Source: Geobacteraceae bacterium
Lineage (GTDB): Bacteria; Desulfobacterota; Desulfuromonadia; Geobacterales; DSM-12255
Assembly: GCA_013377075.1 (NCBI GenBank)
Contig: JACABD010000002.1
Location: 1-64,000, forward strand
Length of the DNA stretch: 64,000 nt
Reading direction: 5' to 3'
In this document: positions 21,371 through 30,441 of the stretch, one piece after another
How positions within the stretch are numbered: position 1 is the first letter of the stretch
How the letters are laid out: every line of letters begins with the position of its first letter
The notes under the pieces: model-generated
Database searches by the model: none
What the model saw: only the letters and a program-made list of their open reading frames with translations
Told to the model about the DNA's origin: nothing
Translations under genes and position numbers: made by a program

Positions 21371-22477
21371 ATGAAAGATTTGCGTGTGACTCAGTGGGCT
21401 GAAGTTCTGGTCAACTATTCGACTAAAGTAGAAAAGGGTGACGTCGTCTTTATCTCAGCAGGCGGAATCGAAGCGATCCCCCTTGTAAAGGAGCTCTACA
21501 GACTCTGTATTGAGAAAGGGGCAAAGTATGTTGAGTACGAGCTCTCTGTACCGGAGATAAACAGGCATTTCTACAACTCTGCAACGAGTGAACAACTATC
21601 TTTTTTCCCGCAGCACAAGCTTGACTTCATGAAGCAGGTTAATGTCTATATTGCCATTGGCTCTGCCGATAATTCCATGGTTATGGCCCAGGCCAACCAG
21701 TCAAACATGATTTCCTATGCAAAACTTACCAGGCCTATTGTCGACCAGAGGGTAAAGCATACAAGGTGGGTGGTGACACGTTATCCGACCCATGGCGGTG
21801 CCCAGGAGGCGCGTATGAGCCTTGAGGAGTACGAGGATTATATCCTTTCGTCATGCTGTATCGACTGGAGCATTGAATCTATAAAGCAGGATAGTCTGAA
21901 AAAACTTATGGACGAGGCTGATCAGATTAGAATCAAGGCTTCTGATACGGACCTTACTTTCAGCATAAAGGGTCTGGATGGCATTAAATGTGATGGTCGC
22001 TACAATATTCCTGATGGTGAAGTATTTACTGCACCTGTCAAAGAATCCGTTGAAGGTTATATCACCTATAACTGTCCATCAATCTACCAGGGGAAGGAGT
22101 TTAACGCTGTCAGGCTTGAATTCTCAAAAGGGAAAGTTGTTAATGCCGATGCCGGAAACATGACATCTGACCTTAACAGGATTCTCGATACAGATGAAGG
22201 TGCCCGTTATATCGGTGAATTTGCGATAGGAGTCAACCCCGGCATCCGTCGCCCCATGAGAAACATCCTTTTTGATGAAAAGATTTTCGGCTCGATCCAC
22301 TTTACCCCTGGGCAGTGCTACGATGAGTGTGATAACGGTAACCGCTCGGCTGTACACTGGGATCTTGTGAAAATCCTGCAAGGTGACGGTGAGATCTGGT
22401 TTGATGGTTTACTGATACAAAAGGATGGCATTTTTGTCCATAAAGATCTTTTGCAACTAAATCCAGGTGATCTCTAA
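21371..22477 (+). CDS. M29-family (thermophilic-type) aminopeptidase
   Basis: M29-like sequence incl. KVVNADAGN, GEFAIGVNPGIRRPMRNILFDEKIFGSIHFTPG. Confidence 0.85.
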   Translation: MKDLRVTQWAEVLVNYSTKVEKGDVVFISAGGIEAIPLVKELYRLCIEKGAKYVEYELSVPEINRHFYNSATSEQLSFFPQHKLDFMKQVNVYIAIGSADNSMVMAQANQSNMISYAKLTRPIVDQRVKHTRWVVTRYPTHGGAQEARMSLEEYEDYILSSCCIDWSIESIKQDSLKKLMDEADQIRIKASDTDLTFSIKGLDGIKCDGRYNIPDGEVFTAPVKESVEGYITYNCPSIYQGKEFNAVRLEFSKGKVVNADAGNMTSDLNRILDTDEGARYIGEFAIGVNPGIRRPMRNILFDEKIFGSIHFTPGQCYDECDNGNRSAVHWDLVKILQGDGEIWFDGLLIQKDGIFVHKDLLQLNPGDL

Positions 22478-23091
22478 TGATGATTTCGATAAACCCCGAT
22501 AACCCCCAGCAGCGTCTCATAGAGCAGGTCGCTGAGATTCTGCGCAGTGGCGGTGTTATTGCCTATCCGACCGATACTACCTATGGCATAGGGTGTAGCA
22601 TCTTCAATAAAAAAGGTATTGAGAGAATTTATCAGATAAAACAGCGGGAAAAGAAAAAACCTTTTTCTTTCATCTGTTCTTCACAGGCTGAAGTGGCAAA
22701 GTATGCAAAGGTCAGCAATTACTCTTTCAAGCTGATGAAACGCTATCTTCCCGGGGCATATACTTTTGTCATGGATGCCACCAACATAGTCCCGGATCTA
22801 TTGCAGACTAAACAGAAAACTGTCGGTATCAGAATGCCTGACAATCTGATCTGCTCGGCAATTGTCTCTGCGCTTGGTGCGCCGCTGGTCACAACTAGTG
22901 CCAATATTTCCGGTGAGGAGCCTGTTGGCGACCCTCGTGACATATTCAATATGCTGAGAAAACAGCTTGATCTGGTGGTTGACGGCGGGATTCTTCCCCC
23001 TGATGTAAGTTCAGTTATCTCGCTGCTTGGCGACACTCCGGTTGTTCTGCGAAAGGGAATCGGTGATGTCGGCTGGTGTGCGGAGGGGTAA
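22477..23091 (+). CDS. Sua5/YciO/YrdC-family threonylcarbamoyl-AMP synthase-like protein
   Basis: GGVIAYPTDTTYGIGCS, KKPFSFIC, VVLRKGIGDV. Confidence 0.88.
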   Translation: MMISINPDNPQQRLIEQVAEILRSGGVIAYPTDTTYGIGCSIFNKKGIERIYQIKQREKKKPFSFICSSQAEVAKYAKVSNYSFKLMKRYLPGAYTFVMDATNIVPDLLQTKQKTVGIRMPDNLICSAIVSALGAPLVTTSANISGEEPVGDPRDIFNMLRKQLDLVVDGGILPPDVSSVISLLGDTPVVLRKGIGDVGWCAEG

Positions 23092-23447
23092 TGAGGAGGA
23101 AAACCGTAAGGACCGGATTAAGGTTTATGATCTCTGCAGTATTACTACTGCTTCTGGGGACTTTTTACAGCCAGCAGGTCAATACCATGTTTTCACTCCC
23201 AGCTGACGGTGCTTTCGAGTTTGTAAAACTTGCCTTTTTATGGAGTCTCATTTTCGGGGTTTCAGGTGTTATTATCTTTGTTATTGGCCTAATACGGAGA
23301 GCCGCCATTGCTGACAGGATTAACTTGTTACCATCCTTTATTTTGCTTATCCTGCTTATAGCTGTTTTTTTTACCCTTTTTTACAGGACGCCAGCTTTGC
23401 CCCAGATAGATAGACCACTTAAGCCCGGTGAGACATTGATAATATGA
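23091..23447 (+). CDS. small hypothetical membrane protein
   Basis: 118-aa ORF with about three hydrophobic segments; ATG 23091 directly after the preceding stop. Confidence 0.6.
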   Translation: MRRKTVRTGLRFMISAVLLLLLGTFYSQQVNTMFSLPADGAFEFVKLAFLWSLIFGVSGVIIFVIGLIRRAAIADRINLLPSFILLILLIAVFFTLFYRTPALPQIDRPLKPGETLII

Positions 23448-25045
23448 AATACACTTTTCCAACATACAGACTCCTGCTTGTCAGCGCAGCGAAGTTCCTT
23501 GTGATATTCACAGTTTCCATGGGTATTGCAACTATCGTCAATCACGAGACATATAAGGATTACTACGGCAAAAGACTCTTCAAGCTTCATACTTCCGACC
23601 TGACTACCCTTGCAGACCAGATGACAATCAAGCTTAATTATTTCTTGTCTCAAGGTGACAGACAAGGCATTCAGGATGTGCTGGATGGTAATTTTGGCCT
23701 GTTCGGCTTTGTTGTGACTGATTGCCTGACTGAAAACAGGCTCTGCCCTGAGCAAAAGGTCCTCTTTACATCTGATCGATCTCTTCCTTGGTCGCACCCA
23801 CCTAAAACTGAGGATCTTGCTTCAGGATCATTTGCCTTTCTTCGCCGTCTGCCTGGTATTACTCCGGCTAAATCACTCAGTCTGTCTAAGCCTGGCATAC
23901 CTGGCGAGATACTGGGACGATTGTATGTTGTTAATAATATGCCCCACAGCTTTAGCGAAGAGTTTCTGGAATGTATAAAATCGCCTTTTGCAAATGTGGG
24001 TGCCAGACGCTTTTATCTGCGAACTACACTAGCTTTTATGTCTGGCGCCACTATTATCTGGTTGATTTCCGAACTTTATTTTATGCTACGCAGGAAGCAG
24101 TTTGTATTAATGCGTAACCGTTATCAGGAGTTGGAGCAGTCTGTAAATAGACAGATGAAGTTGCTTTCAGAAAAGGATGCTCAGATTACCAGACTTAATG
24201 AACATTCCGGACGTCAGTATGAGGCTTATGTTGAAAAGATCCGCTCTTTGAATCAAAAAATACAAAATGAAGAGGAATATCGTCAACTTACAGAACAGAT
24301 AATTGAAGAGCTTGAAAAAGATAAAGTCATTGAGTCTGAAATGTATTTGGAAGAACTTGCCGTTGTTCGCTCGGATATGGAGAGGCTTCAGCAGAAAATT
24401 GAGCAGTTCGATCAGTCATCCAGTGAGAGGAAAGAATCTTCGTACAAGGAGCTGGAGGAGGCTGCAAGATCACCAAATTTCTCCAACGTTTTTGAACAGC
24501 GTGTTTTTGAAACAATTTCCGCATCTGAACAGTTCAAGAAGGGCGACTGGAGGCTGCTGATTAACTTTGATGTGGCACCAGGCCGCAATTACAGGCAGTT
24601 CACAGACTTTATTCTCTTTAATAAGGATGCGCTGATTATACTTGAAGCAAAATATTATGTAGGCCTGATTGATTCCCCCGGCGATTTTCTTAATGACATC
24701 TGGTTCAGTACCGGCAGCCAGAGAAAGAAGATCGATTCCCTTTGGGGTGAAAATCCGTATCATCAGCTTAACGAGTATTCAATGAGCCTTATGAAGATAC
24801 TCAAGCAGCGCAGTCCGTGGAACTTTCAGATATTCGGGGCAATCATATTCCCTGATGAGGCCGATATTTCAAAAGTCGGCGATCATCTTGGCAAGTTTTA
24901 CCGTGTAACGACAATTTCTAAAATCGTTACTCTTTTTGAAAGTATTTTTGCAGAATCAGCCCGTTTTCAGGCGCAGAAGAATCCAAATCGTCCCAAAGTT
25001 GAACAGGTCGAGAACATGCTTCGCGGCCGTAAAGTTTCAGCGTAA
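23444..25045 (+). CDS. membrane-anchored coiled-coil protein with C-terminal NERD-like (nuclease-related) domain
   Basis: Two TM segments flanking an extracytoplasmic region, long coiled coil, C-terminal RQFTDFILFNKDALIILEAKYYVG NERD-like core. Confidence 0.7.
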   Translation: MKYTFPTYRLLLVSAAKFLVIFTVSMGIATIVNHETYKDYYGKRLFKLHTSDLTTLADQMTIKLNYFLSQGDRQGIQDVLDGNFGLFGFVVTDCLTENRLCPEQKVLFTSDRSLPWSHPPKTEDLASGSFAFLRRLPGITPAKSLSLSKPGIPGEILGRLYVVNNMPHSFSEEFLECIKSPFANVGARRFYLRTTLAFMSGATIIWLISELYFMLRRKQFVLMRNRYQELEQSVNRQMKLLSEKDAQITRLNEHSGRQYEAYVEKIRSLNQKIQNEEEYRQLTEQIIEELEKDKVIESEMYLEELAVVRSDMERLQQKIEQFDQSSSERKESSYKELEEAARSPNFSNVFEQRVFETISASEQFKKGDWRLLINFDVAPGRNYRQFTDFILFNKDALIILEAKYYVGLIDSPGDFLNDIWFSTGSQRKKIDSLWGENPYHQLNEYSMSLMKILKQRSPWNFQIFGAIIFPDEADISKVGDHLGKFYRVTTISKIVTLFESIFAESARFQAQKNPNRPKVEQVENMLRGRKVSA

Positions 25046-25057
25046 AAGAGGTTTATC

Positions 25058-25234
25058 ATGACTACTGTTTTGAAGTGCCCCACCTGTAAAACAGCTGCAG
25101 AATATACAGGTAATCCGTTCAGGCCGTTCTGCTCCGAGCGTTGCAAGCTCATAGACCTGGGAGCCTGGGCCACCGGTGATTATCGTATTCCATGCATGGA
25201 TCAATCTGTAGAGCAAGAGCTTGAAGAAATGTAA
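25058..25234 (+). CDS. yacG: DNA gyrase inhibitor YacG-like zinc-binding protein
   Basis: 58-aa ORF absent from the supplied track: [58 protein letters not shown]; CxxC..CxxxC and LGxW motifs. Confidence 0.88.
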   Translation: MTTVLKCPTCKTAAEYTGNPFRPFCSERCKLIDLGAWATGDYRIPCMDQSVEQELEEM

Positions 25235-25256
25235 TAATCAATCTTTAGGAGTCAGC

Positions 25257-26669
25257 ATGTCCAAAATACGTCTTCGTTTTGCCCCTAGTCCCACAGGGTA
25301 TCTTCATATTGGTGGTGCCCGTACAGCTCTCTTTAACTGGCTTCTTGCCAAAAAACTCGGCGGAACATTCATACTCCGCATAGAGGATACCGATGTGGCA
25401 CGCTCTACCCAGGTGTCTGTTGATGCGATTCTTCAGGGTATGGAGTGGCTCGGCCTTGACTGGGATGAAGGTCCTTTTTATCAGTCAGATAATTTCCCAC
25501 TCTACAAGGAGAAGGTTCAGCAACTTCTAGCAGAGGGGAAGGCCTATAAATGCTACTGCACAGCTGAGGCGCTTGAAGCAAAGCGGGAGGCGGCCCTAAA
25601 ATCCGGAGGAAAACCAAAATATGATGGAACGTGCCGTAACCTGAATGACACTCCTGAGGACAAACCGTTCGTAATCCGCTTTAAAGCTCCTCTGGATGGT
25701 GTCACTGTTTTCAACGATCTGATCAAAGGTTCCATCTCGTTCAATAATGAAGAACTTGATGACCTTATAATCCAGAGAACGGACGGTACTCCCACTTACA
25801 ATTTTGTCGTTGTAGTTGATGATGCCAGCATGGGGATTACCACCGTAATCCGCGGAGATGATCATGTTAACAATACTCCGCGCCAGGTCTTGCTCTATCA
25901 GGCGCTCGGTGCTCCTGTGCCGCAGTTTGCCCATGTGCCGATGATTCTGGGGAGCGACAAGGCGCGTCTTTCCAAACGTCATGGTGCAACCAGCGTAATT
26001 GCCTATCGTGATATGGGGCTTTTGCCCGAAGCAATGATAAACTACCTTGTACGGCTCGGCTGGAGCTCTGGCGATGAAGAGATTTTCAGCAAAGAGGAGC
26101 TTGTTGAGAAATTCACCATTGAGGCTGTAGGAAAGTCTGCGGGGGTATTCAACCCTGAAAAACTTCTCTGGCTGAACGCCCATTATATCAAGGCAGGGGA
26201 TCCGGAAAGGCTGGCTGAGCTTCTGCTGCCGTTTCTTGCTGACCGTGGCATAACAGCAAGGCCGGCTCAACCTGATCTTGTAAACGTCGTCAAGACACTT
26301 CAGGAGAGATCGAAGACAATGCTTGAAATGGCAGACGGAGCTCTCTTCTACTACAAAACAGAGCTTGAGTATGACCAGGAGGCGGTTCAAAAGAACGTGA
26401 AACCTGAGTCTTCAGGTTACTTAAAGAGTTTGTCAGCAGCGCTGTCAACTGCCGATAAATTCGATCATGAATCAATAGAATCGGTTTTCAAAGGTGTCTG
26501 CGCTGATCTTGGGATCAAGATGGGGCAGATAGGTCCTGCTGTCAGGATTGCACTCTCCGGCGGCACTGTCTCCCCGAGCATTTACGAAGTTATGGAAGTC
26601 CTTGGAAAAGAAGAGACCTGTCGCAGACTTGATCTTGCAACAGCCCGTTTTACGGCAGCCCAGGGGTAG
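25257..26669 (+). CDS. gltX: glutamate--tRNA ligase
   Basis: [22 protein letters not shown] (HIGH) and KLSKRHG-like (ARLSKRHG) motifs; start at ATG 25257. Confidence 0.96.
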   Translation: MSKIRLRFAPSPTGYLHIGGARTALFNWLLAKKLGGTFILRIEDTDVARSTQVSVDAILQGMEWLGLDWDEGPFYQSDNFPLYKEKVQQLLAEGKAYKCYCTAEALEAKREAALKSGGKPKYDGTCRNLNDTPEDKPFVIRFKAPLDGVTVFNDLIKGSISFNNEELDDLIIQRTDGTPTYNFVVVVDDASMGITTVIRGDDHVNNTPRQVLLYQALGAPVPQFAHVPMILGSDKARLSKRHGATSVIAYRDMGLLPEAMINYLVRLGWSSGDEEIFSKEELVEKFTIEAVGKSAGVFNPEKLLWLNAHYIKAGDPERLAELLLPFLADRGITARPAQPDLVNVVKTLQERSKTMLEMADGALFYYKTELEYDQEAVQKNVKPESSGYLKSLSAALSTADKFDHESIESVFKGVCADLGIKMGQIGPAVRIALSGGTVSPSIYEVMEVLGKEETCRRLDLATARFTAAQG

Positions 26670-26717
26670 AAATCCATTGACAAGCAATGCCTGTTTAGGG
26701 TAAAAACTAACTCCGTC

Positions 26718-26792
<75 letters not shown>

Positions 26793-26801
26793 ATAGAACC
26801 C

Positions 26802-26835
26802 AAAGGGGTCAGGTCTCAGGCCTGGCCCCTTTTCG
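26802..26835 (+). terminator. intrinsic terminator after tRNA-Gly
   Basis: AAAGGGGTCAGG...CCTGGCCCCTTTT. Confidence 0.8.
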
Positions 26836-26855
26836 TATTCTGAGGTGGTGATCAT

Positions 26856-27536
26856 ATGCTCAAAGCGGTTATCTTCGATTTTGACGGCATCATTGTTGAT
26901 AGCGAACCGTTGCACTACAAGGCTTTTCAACGGGTTCTTGAACCCCTCGGCGCCAGTTTTTCATGGGATGATTATATCGAGACCTACATGGGGTTCGATG
27001 ATCGCGACGCCTTTCGGGAAGCTTTTGCTCGGGCCGGTAAGACGCTGGATGATGCAAGGCTCCATGAACTGATTGCTCAAAAGGCTGAGCTCTTTCAGCA
27101 TGTCGCTGCTGATGGTGTCACTGCATACCCTGGTGTCTGCGAGCTCATCCGTGCCATTTCCGGCAATCTGCCACTTGCCATCTGTAGCGGCGCACTGCGC
27201 TCCGACATTGTACCGATACTTGCAACCCTTGGCCTGACAGGCTGTTTTGACTGTATGGTAACTGCCGATGATGTGCCACAGAGCAAACCCGACCCTGCAA
27301 GTTACCTGGAGGCTGTAAAGCGCCTTCAGTTCTGCTTTCCTGAAAAGATGATCCTGGCAGAAAACGCAGTTGCCATTGAGGACACACCGGCCGGTATCTC
27401 ATCGGCAAAAGGGGCGGGCCTGAAAGTTGTGGCGGTAACCAACAGCTATGCCGCCACTGAACTCACCACTGCTGATGCAGTTGTTATAACCCTTGCGGAG
27501 CTGGGAATCGAGGGTCTCTGTAGCCTGATTCAATGA
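26856..27536 (+). CDS. HAD-superfamily hydrolase (beta-phosphoglucomutase-like)
   Basis: VIFDFDGIIVDSEPLHYKAF, KPDPASYLEA, VAIEDTPAGISSAKGAG. Confidence 0.9.
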   Translation: MLKAVIFDFDGIIVDSEPLHYKAFQRVLEPLGASFSWDDYIETYMGFDDRDAFREAFARAGKTLDDARLHELIAQKAELFQHVAADGVTAYPGVCELIRAISGNLPLAICSGALRSDIVPILATLGLTGCFDCMVTADDVPQSKPDPASYLEAVKRLQFCFPEKMILAENAVAIEDTPAGISSAKGAGLKVVAVTNSYAATELTTADAVVITLAELGIEGLCSLIQ

Positions 27537-30034
27537 ACCGGCTCCCGGTAGATGACGTAATGCCTGAGCTTCTGCTGGCGCTTGAAAAAAACGCTGTTGT
27601 CACACTGCAAGCCCCCCCCGGTTCTGGCAAGAGTACCCGTGTTCCCCCCTGTCTGCTCAATTCTCCTCTTTTTGCAGCTAAACGTCTTGTCATGCTGGAG
27701 CCGAGACGTCTTGCCGCTATCAACGTTGCTCACCGTATTGCCAGTGAAGAGGGTGAAGCGGTCGGCGGACGCATCGGCTACTCGATCCGCTTTCAAAAAA
27801 AGGTCTCAAGCCGCACCAGACTTGAGATTGTCACTGAAGGCCTCCTCCTTGCCCGTATGCAAGGTAACCCTTTTCTTGAAGATATATCACTTGTAATTTT
27901 CGATGAATTCCACGAACGCTCTTTGCATAGTGATACCCTGCTTGCCCTCTCTCTTTACATCCAGCGAAACTTCCGCTCTGATCTGAAAATTCTTATCATG
28001 TCAGCTACCCTTGATCTTGCTCCGATCCTGAAGCTTGCCCCGGATGCAGTCTGTATCTCCTGTGAAGGGAGGCTGCACCCGGTCTCACAGAGGTATCTTC
28101 CAGCAACTGACCGTGATCTGGCAATAGCAACAGCAAAGGCGGTGCAAAGCGCATACGGGCAGGAGGAGGGGGATATTCTCGCCTTTCTCCCGGGCTCTGC
28201 CGAAATCCGCCGTTGCCAGCGTTATCTTGCCGGTGTAATGAAACCTGAAGAAGCCCTGTTGCTGCCGCTCTATGGTGATCTATCCTTCAAGGAGCAGGAG
28301 GCAGCGCTTGCTCCTGCCATGAAGCGGAAGATCGTTCTGGCGACAAATATCGCCGAGACGAGTCTGACCATTGACGGAGTACGGGTCGTCATCGACTCCG
28401 GTGTTGTCAGACGTCTCAGGTTCGACCAGTCAACCGGGCTTGACCGGCTGGTTACTGAGAAAATATCAAAGGCATCTTCGATCCAGAGGGCCGGTCGCGC
28501 CGGTCGGACAGCGCCGGGAGTGGTCTACAGGCTCTGGAGCGAATTTGAACAGACGACACTTCTTGATAGTGATCCGCCTGAGATAATGATTGCCGATCTT
28601 GCGCCGCTCTCCCTTCTCATCGCCAGTTACGGCATCAATGACATGGCTGATCTGCCATTTCCGCAAGCCCCCCCTGAAGCCGCTATTGCAGAGGCGTCAC
28701 GGCTGTTAACGCTGCTCGGAGCTTTTGACGGTGAAGGGCGGATTACCGCCGTTGGTAAAAAGATTGCCAGCTTCCCCCTTCATCCCCGACTTGGCGCTCT
28801 CCTTGTCAAGGGTGAAGAGCTGGGAGCGCTTCATCTTGCTATTGATATGGCGGCGCTGCTCTCTGCCAGGGATATTATGCCAAGGCGGGGAGGTGGAGGT
28901 GATCTGTTCGATCAGCTTCGGATGCTCCATGAAGTCAGGCAGCACGGGGGGAGAGCTAATGCCGCCATTGACGGGGCCGCAGTGGCGGAGGTTGAAAAGA
29001 TTGTCCTTGGCATAAGGCGAAGCATTAATGCCCATGAAAGCTCTGCTCCTCTGAATCTTGAAGTCGTGGCAAAACTGCTTGCCACCTCATACCCGGACAG
29101 AATCGCCATGAAGCGGGAAGGAACCGGCGGCAGGTATCTGCTGGCAAATGGCAAGGGTGGAGAGCTTGCCGCCGATGCGGCTGTTCATGCCGGTCAGTTC
29201 ATAATCGCCCTCAGGGTCGATGCCGGGCAGGTTGGTGATGCGCGGATTTATGCCGCAGTGCCTTTGACCGAGGAGATAATCAGGGAACTGTTTGCAGAAA
29301 GGCTCGAGAAGCGGCGCAAGGTCAGCTGGGATGGGGTTTTAAGGCGTGTGACTGTGCGGGAGGAGCTCTCTTTTGCCAGGCTGACCCTTGAATCAAAGGT
29401 TGCGTCGCCCACAAGGGCTGATCTGAAAAACGGACTTATTGAGGCAATTTCTGCTGGTCGTGATGGCCTGATTTTCGCCGATGACGATGCTGCTGCCCAG
29501 CTTCGGGGCAGGGTAGGGCTGCTGCGGCGGATATTTCCCGATGATGGCTGGCCCGATCTCTCTACTGCCGACTTGACTTTGGCTGTAGCGGATTGGCTTC
29601 CCGAGCTGGTAGATTCCCTCGATTCTGTTCAGGCGATTTCAGCGGTGAATCTGGATAAGGTTTACAAGATCGTTCTTGGTAGAAAACGGCTCAGCCAGCT
29701 TCAGGAATTCTTGCCGGAGAGTTACACTCTGCCGTGCGGAAGAAAGGCGAAGATCAGCTATGCGGAAGAGGGAGAACCATTTCTCTCCGCACGTCTCCAG
29801 GATCTCTTCGGAGTTGCTAAAACCCCGTCAATAGCCGGAGGACGGGTACAGCTCCTTGTTCATCTGCTCTCCCCGGCGGGCAGACCGCTTCAGGTGACAA
29901 AGGATCTTGCCGGTTTCTGGAGCGGCAGTTACCAGAGTGTGAAGAAGGAGATGAAAGGGCGTTATCCAAAGCATAACTGGCCAGAAGATCCGTTGAGCGC
30001 TCCGCCGGTGAGGTTCAGCGGGAAGAAGAGTTAG
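27533..30034 (+). CDS. hrpB: ATP-dependent helicase HrpB
   Basis: APPGSGKST, DEFHERS, SATLD, QRAGRAGR helicase motifs; HrpB-type C-terminus. Confidence 0.93.
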   Translation: MNRLPVDDVMPELLLALEKNAVVTLQAPPGSGKSTRVPPCLLNSPLFAAKRLVMLEPRRLAAINVAHRIASEEGEAVGGRIGYSIRFQKKVSSRTRLEIVTEGLLLARMQGNPFLEDISLVIFDEFHERSLHSDTLLALSLYIQRNFRSDLKILIMSATLDLAPILKLAPDAVCISCEGRLHPVSQRYLPATDRDLAIATAKAVQSAYGQEEGDILAFLPGSAEIRRCQRYLAGVMKPEEALLLPLYGDLSFKEQEAALAPAMKRKIVLATNIAETSLTIDGVRVVIDSGVVRRLRFDQSTGLDRLVTEKISKASSIQRAGRAGRTAPGVVYRLWSEFEQTTLLDSDPPEIMIADLAPLSLLIASYGINDMADLPFPQAPPEAAIAEASRLLTLLGAFDGEGRITAVGKKIASFPLHPRLGALLVKGEELGALHLAIDMAALLSARDIMPRRGGGGDLFDQLRMLHEVRQHGGRANAAIDGAAVAEVEKIVLGIRRSINAHESSAPLNLEVVAKLLATSYPDRIAMKREGTGGRYLLANGKGGELAADAAVHAGQFIIALRVDAGQVGDARIYAAVPLTEEIIRELFAERLEKRRKVSWDGVLRRVTVREELSFARLTLESKVASPTRADLKNGLIEAISAGRDGLIFADDDAAAQLRGRVGLLRRIFPDDGWPDLSTADLTLAVADWLPELVDSLDSVQAISAVNLDKVYKIVLGRKRLSQLQEFLPESYTLPCGRKAKISYAEEGEPFLSARLQDLFGVAKTPSIAGGRVQLLVHLLSPAGRPLQVTKDLAGFWSGSYQSVKKEMKGRYPKHNWPEDPLSAPPVRFSGKKS

Positions 30035-30222
30035 GTAGGTTTTCGCATCAAAATGAAACCAAGATTTGAAATATTTCTGCTACGTATTATTTTAAATATA
30101 TAAAAAGCCTAATAATGCAGGTCCGTTATTAGGTTTATGCAATGAATTATCATTTGACGTATCCGCCGTTATAGTTGTATCCTTCCTTCTAATTAAAAAG
30201 TCGACAATCAGTATAACTACAC

Positions 30223-30306
30223 ATTTTCCGATAATAGCAACTCCGGAGCAATCCGGGGACGCAGAGCCAGGGGTCCCAAGTGGACAGCCCAGCCGCCGAA
30301 GAAAAT
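30223..30306 (+). ncRNA. GEMM-I-type cyclic-dinucleotide riboswitch aptamer, possibly cGAMP-selective (GEMM-Ib)
   Basis: P1 ATTTTC/GAAAAT; AATAGCAA; P2 CTCCGG/CCGGGG; GGACGCAGAGCC; GGGGTCC-CAAGT-GGACAGCCC; GCCGCCGAAG; followed by terminator and secreted-protein gene. Confidence 0.8.
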
Positions 30307-30358
30307 CGTTATTTCAATTCGTTGTTTCAAGGCCACTTCTGCCAGCGAAATGATAAAC

Positions 30359-30395
30359 GCCCGCCTTCGGTCTGACCGGAAGCGGGCTTTTTTTT
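30359..30395 (+). terminator. riboswitch expression-platform intrinsic terminator
   Basis: GCCCGCCTTCGGT-CTG-ACCGGAAGCGGGC (one mismatch, one G-U) then TTTTTTTTT, between aptamer and ATG 30442. Confidence 0.8.
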
Positions 30396-30441
30396 TATCT
30401 CATCAAATTGATCCTTAAATTCAGATAGCGGAGGCTCTACT

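Noticed and set aside
30100-30136. CCTAATAA...TTATTAGG hairpin after hrpB as a strong terminator
   Set aside because: AT-rich stem, 10-nt loop and no T-tract; too weak to call.
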